Assembly: GCA_024278215.1 (NCBI GenBank)
Contig: JAJRTR010000019.1
Span: forward strand, 1-21,122
Source: a bacterium
GTDB taxonomy: Bacteria; UBP15; UBA6099; JAJRTR01
DNA length: 21,122 nt
Direction: 5' to 3'
The position numbers were made by a program, and so were the translations under genes. Within the stretch, counting starts at the first letter, position 1. Each line of letters starts with the position of its first letter. This document shows, in pieces, positions 9,301 through 16,781 of this stretch. The notes under the pieces are model-generated. The model searched no databases. It was given only the letters and a program-made list of their open reading frames with translations, and was not told the DNA's origin.

Positions 9301-9461
9301 ATATCCACGTTCGTCGGATTCGATGCCTCCGCTTCCGCTCTCCGCGCCACCCCGGACATCACCGCCATAACCAATATCAATATGGTAGCGAATACCACAC
9401 CGCAGAGGTTTCTGTAAAACAAACGACAGACGGCATCGCTCAATAATTCCTTGTTCTGCAT
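3390..9461 (-). CDS. Giant secreted beta-propeller / 14x fibronectin-III / dockerin protein
   Basis: 2023 aa. The N-terminal signal or anchor helix is at about 20-38, with likely cleavage near the AEAEA stretch around 44. Residues about 60-365 form a YVTN/YncE-type beta-propeller (motifs such as IYITVPSEGKVYVFDS). I count 14 consecutive FnIII-like modules of about 104 residues (about 372-1832). Most begin D-x-x-P-P-x-F-x-G and end with a YYFVVRAEDSAGNEDTN-like strand followed by ATPTD; the last three are divergent. A carboxypeptidase-regulatory-like beta-sandwich (about 1836-1936) follows. The C-terminus is a dockerin-like pair of F-hands: NTNCDNIVNALD and DNNGDGTVNALD, each followed by an IMK/VMK helix ending in WG. 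The second has Asp/Asn at calcium positions 1, 3, 5, 9 and 12. Start ATG at 9461 with AGGA upstream. Likely an extracellular scaffold or adhesion protein; no catalytic domain seen. Confidence 0.9.
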   Translation of the reverse strand: MQNKELLSDAVCRLFYRNLCGVVFATILILVMAVMSGVARRAEAEASNPTNVDMGTYAGQFVAIPHATHTRYFVTVPDDGLLLEIAGDTFAQKVISLNGGSSKPWGVAIYENLSDPKVFVTDNTYFRLFIYDLDTEVLESPISMLMSTGPTGQEYSNGIAINTANATDEVFIVDYTNDKVRVINAQTYASLTPISGDGLAAPVDVAVNETTNRVYVITAYNKLFVYDGTNNSYIETVNIFNSPKNIAINEETNKIYITHDAAGQTTVIDGSDDSIEATIFTDSVPYDVAYHPDTDLIYITVPSEGKVYVFDSADNGPAGGASASVTVGASPYGIDYVTPGTGAGGTEPWLLGTVSSSDNELSIIEETDTYAPAFNGITSATDGQSAVEPTIDLTWDAATDLSPPITYLVYMTETQGEYNFAGPIQSVSGTSVQITAGILAPGELEYGDYKWFVVRAQDSAATLNEDDNVVELGTLCSDGAAPTGGEVSAAADTGNGGEIQLTWGAAADNSNFVYNIYVAATSGGQNFSTPAYSAASTTTTLALNAALDADFDFENGQEYFFVVRAEDVSGLENTNTTEKSAIPTDSTPPTFAGIDNALDTGEGAEVYILWLAATDNTPPITYNIYYNQGATIDSYAVPDITTTTQTGRYYITGLTNDVQYAFAVRAEDAEGNEDTNVVVLTATPSDGVNPIFDGIAKCDDAETGTALDLLWYDATDNSTPISYNIYMKTSTTSYNFGSWTYQTQNATYQVTGLTMGVEYYYVVRAEDSAGNEDTNSVELSAIPTDGVDPVFSGLSYATPTASSGEIQLVWDAATDSSPPVLYNIYEAETSGGQNFSSWTYQTTATSTIITGLTNGQEYYYVVRAEDAGTREENNEVEKYATPNDGAAPVFGGISSLVDTGAYGTLLASWSAATDDSSPITYLVFISMTASGQDYNSPDYSTTVTSVSLEGLINGTGYYVSVRARDVAGLTSTNTEELFATPTDTTPPVFAGIASVVDNETGGSLRVYWSSAVDMSSPVTYEIFMATGSASIDYATPIAEVYGTNYYDVDGLTNGVSHKFSIWARDAASPPNYSTNTVQLSGIPTDQSPPSFEGVESVKNVTTTSKEIKVSWSTATDNSLPITYNIYYKKNGTLAEVLADGIKTSTSVTSVTISSLENKQTYYFVVRAEDSAGNEDTNTNIMGGMPVDNVPPDFDGLESAADTMIGNEVLLTWSQPTDDTLPVRYNIYVQKGTTTNLLDEPDYTVSNTASTSLSITGLDNNELYYFAVGAFDAVDFYPQNETTADVIVSATPTDRTPPTFAGAQSVSNTTEGGTLRVSWDEASDRSTPVTYNIYQTTTSGIYDFSSPTYQAPAGSYYDVTGLTDGTTYYYLVTSVDASIYANESSTWTTELSGTPGDTDPPVFGGITGLSIYSGDGELQLQWDEAQDQSTPVQYNIYQAPLSGLYTFSTPTYTTTATIYIATGFEDEQWAFFTVRAQDSVSPPNEDDNVVEIGIQYQDNVAPATPGSVAAAAGDDSTAEGDEYVLISWSTPTLNTDGSALTDLMGYEVFRSTTSGGQNPDPQYAVNRNDGTLDAMIPATWTTYKDYTVATGTEYFYVVVAGDDAAPVNYSPQSTEVSATAVNSDDAIPNPPGDLLALGATGQVNLTWTIPDENTNGTPLTDLAGFLLYRGISSGNYQLLTSQLEPTKTNYQDTNVVDGTTYYYAMKSVDSSNPANESAFSSETYATPGAPTDYPPNAPTNLLTTPGSGVCGLSWTKPTQNTDGSSYADHQGYNVYRYYTGATTTVKINGETLVPSSSYNDYTISTGILYSYSVTAVDEGGNESASSSVTTCIYGTKGVRGRIRVRDMDQRDPATNEYMKVGKENLTVMLVDSDGQTLATAYTDSDGYYQLIYEDGSTSEKYDVRLLVVDGSGYPVSAPMSGGIGYYTLHKDINLQEGSPPFDLLTPEPAPVGAGPVIGNTNCDNIVNALDLAVMKPAWGKLEGDPEYDINVDNNGDGTVNALDIAIMKSFWGSLVASSSTSPCQ

Positions 9462-9654
9462 TATTGGTTCCTATTTATCAATTGTGTACAGGCACACGAC
9501 AGCGGCACCTGTGTATTTATACTTGTGCGTTTTTCAATGTATGGTGAGAATTTTGGGAACATGACTGAAATTCGACCTTTAATTCCGGATCGTGTCCCCA
9601 TAAATTCTACTACTGTCACGTCAGGCTTGTAACGTCGCAAGAAAGTGTAGACAA

Positions 9655-9744
9655 GGGCGGGGTCACCGTACCCCGCCTGAACATATTTCTCGCGAAAACA
9701 GTTTGTACAGGCACAAGTTGAGGCGGGGTACGGTGACCCCGCCC
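9655..9744. repeat. Inverted pair of self-complementary 24-bp REP-like elements
   Basis: 9655-9678 and 9721-9744 are perfect reverse complements of each other, separated by 42 bp. Each arm is also a hairpin on its own: GGCGGGGT and ACCCCGCC form an 8-bp GC stem around a 6-nt loop. Two palindromic units in inverted orientation around a short spacer is the layout of REP doublets (REPIN/BIME). Folded as a whole it makes a 24-bp stem, which could also end transcription or protect RNA, although no T-tract follows on either strand. Confidence 0.75.
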
Positions 9745-10033
9745 TGCATCTTTATAGTTTTTACGCTACCCCATCTTACATCTTTTCTTTGTTGACATGG
9801 CACTGCCTTTTATAAAAACAAGCAAGTTTATACTTAATATTATAACATATCTTTTACAAAATAGATATATATTTCTGATGCGCAACATGCAATAATCGAG
9901 CTTCTCCGAGCAGCATTCTGTGATGTTTCGTACCCGCATATTTCATCAATGCGAGTAGAAACCACAGATTCCACGACAGAGCCATTTCCATAATGGCAAG
10001 CGAATAAATGCTTGTTTGCCCCCGTGGGGAAAT

Positions 10034-10050
10034 AAGCCATACCCCGGCTT
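10034..10050. terminator. Weak hairpin just after the acetoacetyl-CoA synthetase stop
   Basis: AAGCC and GGCTT arms with a 7-nt loop begin 5 bp beyond the stop codon. In the direction of the gene the hairpin is followed by ATTT rather than a run of T. A T-run follows on the plus strand instead. A weak terminator at best. Confidence 0.25.
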
Positions 10051-10055
10051 TTTCA

Positions 10056-12014
<1,959 letters not shown>

Positions 12015-12062
12015 TATATTTTCTCCAATCGGCGTTTAAATTCAGTGGTTTTCATAGAGAAT

Positions 12063-12092
12063 ATCGTACCGTGTGAGCGTGTGCGGTGTCAA
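12063..12092 (-). promoter_or_regulatory. Sigma-70-type promoter of the acetoacetyl-CoA synthetase gene
   Basis: Perfect -35 TTGACA (12087-12092 on the minus strand), an 18-bp spacer and -10 TACGAT (12063-12068). It sits about 50 bp upstream of the ATG at 12014. Confidence 0.6.
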
Positions 12093-12238
12093 GAAATAAG
12101 ATTGCGGGGCGGGCACACCGATAACGCGGCTCGGAGCAATTGCAGCCGGAAGTAGTAGAACTGAATTTTGCAATTGGCTCAGATATGGGTGCAATTCCAA
12201 AAAGTTTCGCAGGTATCGAGACAAGTTTCGCGGAACTC

Positions 12239-12269
12239 TTGACATGACAGGCTGAAAATAGTATTTAAT
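12239..12269 (+). promoter_or_regulatory. Promoter of the cobalamin-riboswitch transcript
   Basis: Perfect -35 TTGACA at 12239-12244. The -10 is either TATTTA after 17 bp (12262-12267) or the better-matching TTTAAT after 19 bp (12264-12269). Initiation near 12275 would place the riboswitch about 60 nt into the RNA and give a leader of about 520 nt. Confidence 0.5.
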
Positions 12270-12332
12270 ATCTCTGGATGTCGGTTTCTGTGAGTTGCAG
12301 TCGGAAAACATCCATGAAACTTGAATCGGACA

Positions 12333-12499
12333 GGCTTATCACAATGCCCGGAAAACGGGCGCACGGAATCCGGTGGGAAACCGGAACGGTCAGGCCGCTG
12401 TGAGCGAGGACGAAAACCGCAGGAGTGCCACCGCCGATAATTCGGCGGGAAGGCGCGGCGAGTAGGTTGATCCGCGAGTCAGAAGACGTGTGAAAAGCC
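12333..12499 (+). promoter_or_regulatory. Cobalamin (B12) riboswitch
   Basis: Closing stem P1 is formed by GGCTTATCACA (12333-12343) and TGTGAAAAGCC (12489-12499), 10 of 11 bases paired. Inside, in canonical order, are GGAATCCGGTGGGAAACCGG (from 12365), CGGTCAGGCCGCTGTGA (to 12402), a GCCACCG...GGGAAGGC segment around a CCGAT/ATTCGG hairpin (about 12427-12454), and the B12 box CCGCGAGTCAGAAGAC (12472-12487). These are the conserved core elements of the class that binds adenosyl- or other cobalamins. An intrinsic terminator follows, so B12 binding should switch off the downstream lipoprotein and TonB-receptor genes by premature termination. Confidence 0.95.
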
Positions 12500-12520
12500 G
12501 CCTTGCATTATGTTCTTCCA

Positions 12521-12581
12521 GCGAAAGAACGTAAGGTCTGATGCTGAATCATTACGTTCAATCAAACCCCGTTTCTTTCGC
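12521..12581 (+). promoter_or_regulatory. Candidate antiterminator pairing of the riboswitch expression platform
   Basis: GCGAAAGAA (12521-12529) is exactly complementary to TTCTTTCGC (12573-12581), which contains part of the left arm and loop of the terminator. Formation of this 9-bp helix would break the terminator. The same upstream segment can instead pair locally: GTTCTT (12512-12517) with AAGAAC (12525-12530), or GAACGTAA (12527-12534) with TTACGTTC (12552-12559). These mutually exclusive pairings are what a switching platform needs. Confidence 0.55.
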
Positions 12582-12600
12582 GAGAGAAACGGGGTTTTTT
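12564..12600 (+). terminator. Strong intrinsic terminator of the riboswitch
   Basis: A 13-bp perfect stem, AAACCCCGTTTCT (12564-12576) with AGAAACGGGGTTT (12585-12597), an 8-nt loop and a run of six T (12595-12600). It lies between the aptamer and the first structural gene, about 195 bp before the lipoprotein start, so it is the off-switch of the leader. Confidence 0.93.
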
Positions 12601-12681
12601 CGTTCCCGCCTGCCGCGACCGGCCCATGCGGCACATCGCGTGCCCGGTGTGTGCCGCTCACAGTCTCATTTGTGTATACGT

Positions 12682-12695
12682 GGCGACCGGTCGCC
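12682..12695. repeat. 14-bp perfect palindrome in the post-terminator leader
   Basis: GGCGACCGGTCGCC lies between the riboswitch terminator and the lipoprotein start. Just upstream, GCGGCACA (12628-12635) pairs with TGTGCCGC (12650-12657), and a further TGCCGC (12611-12616) can compete for the same partner. It may be a second RNA-level control element or a protein operator; unproven. Confidence 0.45.
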
Positions 12696-12795
12696 GACAG
12701 GCGTTCACATACTTGACACAGGTGTCGCGTGGAAGCAGCTTTTGTCGCGGCGCGAAAGTTTGTCAAAAAACAACAGAAGGAAAACGGAGGTTTTT

Positions 12796-14532
12796 ATGAA
12801 AAAGAGATACGCGGGATTTATTACAGGAATGTTTTTTGTTGTCGCACTGGGCGCAGTGTTTATCGCGGGTTGTGGCGGTAGCAGCGGTACAGGGTCCTAC
12901 ACGGTTTCCGGCACGCTTGAGATTCCGGACACAACGACCGGCGCGGCGAGGATGGCCGCTGCTATGGGCGCAGCTACAGGCACTGTGCAGTTGTCAATCG
13001 TCAGCGCCACCGGCACTGAAACAATTATTGCCGGTCCGATCAGTACCGACGACAACGGTAAGTATTCATTCGCTGTGTCCAACACATACTCATATACGGT
13101 AAACCACGTGATAGCGAGAGCTGTTGTGACAGCACCCGACGGCGCGACCGCCACGCTTCGCACCAATGTGACCGGCACAACTGCCGACATCACGCCTGTG
13201 ACGGAAGCCGCCTACCAGATCATCACAGAAAAACTCGTTTCGGACGGAAAAACTTTCAACGACCTGACCTACACGGAAGTCGCCGACATCGTGACAAAGG
13301 TGATAAGTGCTGTCGGAACCAGCGCGGACAGTCTCGCCGATTCGCTCGACACGATTATAAACAACGCCAAAAGCATCGCCGCATTCGACGCCGATGTGCA
13401 GTCCGCTCTGAACTCGGCGGTCGACGACACATCTTCCGCTATCAATTACATCGTGATGGCGAACACGCCTTCGGGATGGTCGGAAACACAGGGCGACTTC
13501 GCTTATATGGCACTTACGGGAAGCGCGGATATCGCTCCTTCGGCTACATACAATCTGCTGAGTCCCAACCCGGTCAACAGTGATGTGGCCATCGCGGTCG
13601 ACAACTCCTATGTATATATTCTCAACAGGTACGGATACGATACAGTCGTCGTGCTCGATCCCGCGGCCGGGTTCAGTGTGACCGCAAACTATTCGCTGAA
13701 AGAGAACTCTTCGGACGCAACGCTCAATCCCCAGGATATCGAAATTATCAGCTCGACAAAAGCTTATGTGACACTTAATGAAAAAGACTATATCCAGATA
13801 ATCAATCCGCTTACGGGTGAGCGCACAGGTACGATATCGCTTGCGCCCTACACGCAACAATTCGGGAGCGGCGACACACTGGACACTATTCCCGAAGCTG
13901 CGAATATGGTCGCGGTCGGCAGCAAAGTTTTTGTCGCTGTCCAGAATCTCGACAGATCAAACTACTGGGCAACCACGGATTACGCGAAGGTCGTCGTCAT
14001 CGACACCAGCACAGACACGGCCGTCGCGAGTATCGACCTGAGCGCGAACTGCGGGCAGAACCCCACGGGCGATCTTGTGTATGCGTATAACCTCATATAC
14101 CTGACATGTTCGGGCAGCACCTTCAACCCGACAGGCCCGGAATCGGCCGGCATAGCATCCATAGACCCGGCCACTTATGCCGTCACGAAAATAGCTTCGA
14201 AGGGGGACGGCGATTTCTCCTGTTCGCCCAGCAACATCGCAATAGCTTCCGCGACAAAAGGCTATTTCACATGTATTACATCGTGGCCGACTACCGCCGT
14301 GTATGCTTTCAATCCTTCGACCGGCGATGTAAACTCGACAGCGATTTTCTCGGGATCGGTCGGTTTCGATCTCGGCATCGACCCGGACGGCAACCTCGTG
14401 GTGCCCTCGCGCGACACATCCGCGCCGGGCCTGCTTTTCTTCGATACGTCCACAGACGAGCAGGTTTACAGCAGTGTCGTTCCTGTCGGTCTCATGCCCG
14501 AAGCTTTCGACTTCTTTACTTACACGCCGTAG
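12796..14532 (+). CDS. B12-regulated beta-propeller lipoprotein, candidate BtuG-like cobalamin-binding protein
   Basis: 578 aa. Start ATG at 12796 with GGAGG 5 bp upstream; the frame is open further 5' but that part overlaps the terminator and is leader. The lipoprotein signal ends in lipobox IAGC with Cys26, followed by a Gly/Ser-rich linker. Residues about 35-130 look like a beta-sandwich, about 135-225 are mainly helical, and about 245-578 are a YncE/YVTN-type propeller with blades such as YVYILNRYGYDTVVVLDP, KVVVIDTSTDTAVASIDL and AVYAFNPSTGDV. Control by a cobalamin riboswitch and position 99 bp before a TonB-dependent receptor suggest B12 capture at the cell surface. In Bacteroides, BtuG is a surface propeller lipoprotein that works with BtuB. 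The N-terminal region of about 200 residues is extra. Homology to BtuG is not established here; the fold and context are. Confidence 0.8.
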   Translation: MKKRYAGFITGMFFVVALGAVFIAGCGGSSGTGSYTVSGTLEIPDTTTGAARMAAAMGAATGTVQLSIVSATGTETIIAGPISTDDNGKYSFAVSNTYSYTVNHVIARAVVTAPDGATATLRTNVTGTTADITPVTEAAYQIITEKLVSDGKTFNDLTYTEVADIVTKVISAVGTSADSLADSLDTIINNAKSIAAFDADVQSALNSAVDDTSSAINYIVMANTPSGWSETQGDFAYMALTGSADIAPSATYNLLSPNPVNSDVAIAVDNSYVYILNRYGYDTVVVLDPAAGFSVTANYSLKENSSDATLNPQDIEIISSTKAYVTLNEKDYIQIINPLTGERTGTISLAPYTQQFGSGDTLDTIPEAANMVAVGSKVFVAVQNLDRSNYWATTDYAKVVVIDTSTDTAVASIDLSANCGQNPTGDLVYAYNLIYLTCSGSTFNPTGPESAGIASIDPATYAVTKIASKGDGDFSCSPSNIAIASATKGYFTCITSWPTTAVYAFNPSTGDVNSTAIFSGSVGFDLGIDPDGNLVVPSRDTSAPGLLFFDTSTDEQVYSSVVPVGLMPEAFDFFTYTP

Positions 14533-14579
14533 TGTAGTTAATGTATATTTTCAAGTTGCATAGACATTTATCAATCAAT

Positions 14580-14606
14580 CCGTGGCCGGTGCAATTCCGG
14601 CCGCGG
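14580..14606 (+). other. Intercistronic hairpin between lipoprotein and receptor genes
   Basis: CCGTGGCCGG (14580-14589) pairs with CCGGCCGCGG (14597-14606), ten pairs including one G-U, around loop TGCAATT. A pyrimidine-rich stretch (TGTTCTTTCTT) follows. It could be an attenuator lowering receptor expression relative to the lipoprotein, or an mRNA-stability element. Its CCGGTGCAATTCCGG core looks like the P3 arm of cobalamin riboswitches, but no B12 box or other core follows. Confidence 0.5.
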
Positions 14607-14631
14607 TGTTCTTTCTTACCGGATGGTTCGC

Positions 14632-16677
14632 ATGAGATCAACAACCAATAGTTTGCACATTTTATTTACGGCTTTGTTGGCGTCTGCGCTGGTAATGTGC
14701 GCGGCGCGGCAGGGCAGGGCGGCGGACACGCAGCCGGAACCGTTCTATCTCGGCGAGGTAGTGATCGAAGCCGATTATACCGACCACGATGTGGAAGAGA
14801 TAATGGACAGGCCGATAAATACGACGGTTATACGCCGCGAAGACTTCGAGAACAGGTTCACATCATTGCCTGAAGTGTTGTCCGAACAGGCGGGCGTCGA
14901 GATAAAAACTTATGGCGGATTCGGCAGCTACAGTACTGTTTCCATCAGGGGCGTTTCGTCGGATAAAGTACTGGTTATGCTCGACGGCATCCCGCTGAAT
15001 CTCGGGCTCGGCGGCGCTGTGAACATCGGCGACCTGCCGTTGAAAACACTCGAAAGAATTGAGGTGTACAAGGGGCATGTCCCCGCCGAATTCGGTACGA
15101 ACGCCATCGGCGGTGTGGTCAATCTCGTAACGCGGAAAGGCGGCGGAAAGACCGGGGGCGGCCTTTCGCTTTCAGCCGGCGACTACGATACACGTGAGTT
15201 CAATCTTTTCACGAGCTCGTCGGCTAAAGACCTCGACCTTGCCGTGAGCCTGACGAGGCGCGAGTCCGACGGCGATTTCGATTATCTCAACGATATGGGA
15301 ACGCCCTACAACAGCTCGGACGACAGCCGCATATCGCGCAAAAACAACTGGTTCAGGGACACTCATGCCGTCCTGAACGCGGAGTATGCCGTCGACAGGA
15401 ACCGGAGACTCATTTTCGGTCAGCGCTGGTCGTATAAGAACCAGGGTGTGCCCGGACCGGCCAACTCGCCGTCGCTCTTCGCCAACCTGAAAACTCTGAA
15501 TACCGTAATGAACCTCAAGTACAAAAACCGCGAAGGACTCGGCCCCGACACGGAGACGGGCGTCGACCTGCAACTTCATAAATACGAGTCGAGATTCAAC
15601 GACACCTACACAAACAGCGGCGAGATCGGCCTGAACAGGCAGGACAACAGGAACACCACAACAAGCACGTCTCTTACAGGGCATTTCAATACATACATCG
15701 GCGCGAATCATGAAATATACGGCTCCCTGTCGCGCACTCGCGAACACTACCAGCCTACAGACAGGATGAAGGAGATCGAAGTGGGGATGCCGAGCACGCG
15801 GACGGCATGGACCACACGCCTCGAATACCGGTTCAGGTCCGGCAGTGACAGGCTGCTCGCTACGGCGGCGGTCGGGCGCCAGGATGTGAAGTCTACTTTC
15901 CCAGGCGACGATCCCGACACCAGCTGGCTGTTGCAGCCCGACCAGACGGATAAACAGAAACTCGACGACTATCACCTGGGACTCCGCCTGCGGATTTCAG
16001 AGAGGCTGACGATGAAAGCCAACGCGGGTAAATACTATCGGCTGCCCGGCTTCTACGAGCTGTTCGGCGACCGCGGCAGTGTGGTGGGCAACACCGACCT
16101 CAGGCCCGAAAACGGCGAGAATCTGGACATCGGACTCTCGCTGACCGCAGGGCCGTCAAAAAATAATGTCACATTCGATTTTACTTATTTCGATCAGAAT
16201 ATCGACGACATAATCGTGTTTGTCGAAAAAACGAGAACCGTTTTCTATGCGACAAATCTCAAAAACGCCAGTATCAGAGGCACGGAAGCAAGTCTCAACT
16301 GGAAGATATCACCCTCATGGCGCTTCAACGCCAATCACACATGGAAAGACACGGAAAACGGTGGGGACCCACCCTCGGACTCCGGCAAGAAACTGCCGGG
16401 CCAATATGAAGACACGTGGAACTTCAAACTACAGTGGAACATCGCCGGCTTCGAGATATACAACAGCCTCGAACTCGCACGCAACGCCTATCTCGATTCC
16501 GCGAATTTCAATGAACTCGACGACCGTGACATTTATAACGCGGGCTTAAGTTATTCCGTCGGCGACTGGGTTCTGTCCGTCGACGTCAAGAATATTAATG
16601 ACAATGTAATCAGCGACGTAATCGGTTATCCACTCCCCGGCAGGTCTACCTACTTCACAGTGAAACGCACTTTCTGA
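14632..16677 (+). CDS. TonB-dependent outer-membrane receptor, BtuB-like
   Basis: 681 aa from the ATG at 14632, chosen because GGATGG lies 5 bp upstream; an in-frame ATG at 14623 lacks a ribosome site. A signal peptide covers about the first 30 residues (...LVMCAARQGRAADT). A TonB-box-like EVVIEA follows shortly. The plug domain (about 40-165) shows PINTTVIRREDF, LSEQAGVEI, SIRGVSSDKVLVMLDGIPLN, LERIEVYKGHVPAEFGTNAIGGVVNLVTRKG. The barrel ends in the typical aromatic terminus YFTVKRTF. Its size suits a vitamin B12 receptor (E. coli BtuB is about 600 aa). The riboswitch-led operon with a propeller lipoprotein supports cobalamin or cobinamide as the substrate, imported with TonB-ExbBD energy. 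No btuCDF genes are in the window, so substrate identity is inferred from context. Confidence 0.9.
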   Translation: MRSTTNSLHILFTALLASALVMCAARQGRAADTQPEPFYLGEVVIEADYTDHDVEEIMDRPINTTVIRREDFENRFTSLPEVLSEQAGVEIKTYGGFGSYSTVSIRGVSSDKVLVMLDGIPLNLGLGGAVNIGDLPLKTLERIEVYKGHVPAEFGTNAIGGVVNLVTRKGGGKTGGGLSLSAGDYDTREFNLFTSSSAKDLDLAVSLTRRESDGDFDYLNDMGTPYNSSDDSRISRKNNWFRDTHAVLNAEYAVDRNRRLIFGQRWSYKNQGVPGPANSPSLFANLKTLNTVMNLKYKNREGLGPDTETGVDLQLHKYESRFNDTYTNSGEIGLNRQDNRNTTTSTSLTGHFNTYIGANHEIYGSLSRTREHYQPTDRMKEIEVGMPSTRTAWTTRLEYRFRSGSDRLLATAAVGRQDVKSTFPGDDPDTSWLLQPDQTDKQKLDDYHLGLRLRISERLTMKANAGKYYRLPGFYELFGDRGSVVGNTDLRPENGENLDIGLSLTAGPSKNNVTFDFTYFDQNIDDIIVFVEKTRTVFYATNLKNASIRGTEASLNWKISPSWRFNANHTWKDTENGGDPPSDSGKKLPGQYEDTWNFKLQWNIAGFEIYNSLELARNAYLDSANFNELDDRDIYNAGLSYSVGDWVLSVDVKNINDNVISDVIGYPLPGRSTYFTVKRTF

Positions 16678-16734
16678 CAGGTCCTCGCTTCAGAAATAAT
16701 TGCCGGAATTTCAGCCTATCGCCACAAAGACACC

Positions 16735-16768
16735 GGCTGCCGGAAACTCTTTTGTGGTCCCGGCAGCC
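16735..16768. terminator. Hairpin after the receptor gene
   Basis: GGCTGCCGG (16735-16743) and CCGGCAGCC (16760-16768) form a 9-bp GC-rich stem with a 16-nt loop, 58 bp after the receptor stop. No T-run follows. An alternative stem CCACAAA (16722-16728) with TTTGTGG (16751-16757) overlaps it. Possibly a factor-dependent terminator or 3'-end stabiliser of the B12 operon. The -35 of the next gene lies in its loop. Confidence 0.45.
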
Positions 16769-16781
16769 TATATGTTATAAT
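16752..16781 (+). promoter_or_regulatory. Promoter of the DUF2059 gene
   Basis: TTGTGG (16752-16757), an 18-bp spacer and a perfect TATAAT (16776-16781). Initiation near 16788 fits the start codon at 16811 and argues against the in-frame TTG at 16793. Confidence 0.5.

Larger units (their letters stand above)
9462..10055. other. 594-bp intergenic region, no gene recognised
   Basis: Separates the stop of the acetoacetyl-CoA synthetase gene from the start of the giant FnIII gene, both on the minus strand. It contains the inverted 24-bp element pair at 9655-9744 and an AT-rich tract at about 9780-9880. An isolated TATAAT (9839-9844, minus strand) has no convincing -35. A 66-codon frame at 9840-10040 (-) has no ribosome site and no recognisable motif, so I do not call it. 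Confidence 0.6.
12015..12332. promoter_or_regulatory. Divergent regulatory region between the ligase gene and the B12 locus
   Basis: 318 bp holding one promoter in each direction (12063-12092 minus, 12239-12269 plus). Between them TGCAATT occurs three times: inverted at 12138-12144 and direct at 12169-12175 and 12190-12196. The first two lie within 8-bp inverted arms CAATTGCA (12137-12144) and TGCAATTG (12169-12176). These could be operator half-sites; I recognise no known regulator. Confidence 0.4.

Noticed and set aside
9840-10040. 66-codon minus-strand frame in the intergenic region
   Set aside because: No ribosome site, no recognisable motif and AT-rich non-coding composition at its 3' end.
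12713-12741. Second promoter before the lipoprotein gene (perfect TTGACA at 12713)
   Set aside because: No acceptable -10 element 16-19 bp downstream, and it would bypass the riboswitch.
12541-12795. Upstream in-frame extension of the lipoprotein gene to an ATG at 12541
   Set aside because: It would place coding sequence across the riboswitch terminator, and the ATG at 12796 has a strong ribosome site directly followed by a classical lipoprotein signal.
13090-13860. 256-codon minus-strand frame inside the lipoprotein gene
   Set aside because: Shadow frame rich in Arg, Cys and His with no domain; the plus strand encodes the recognisable lipoprotein.
15172-15975. 267-codon minus-strand frame inside the TonB receptor gene
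   Set aside because: Shadow of the receptor coding sequence with no recognisable motif.
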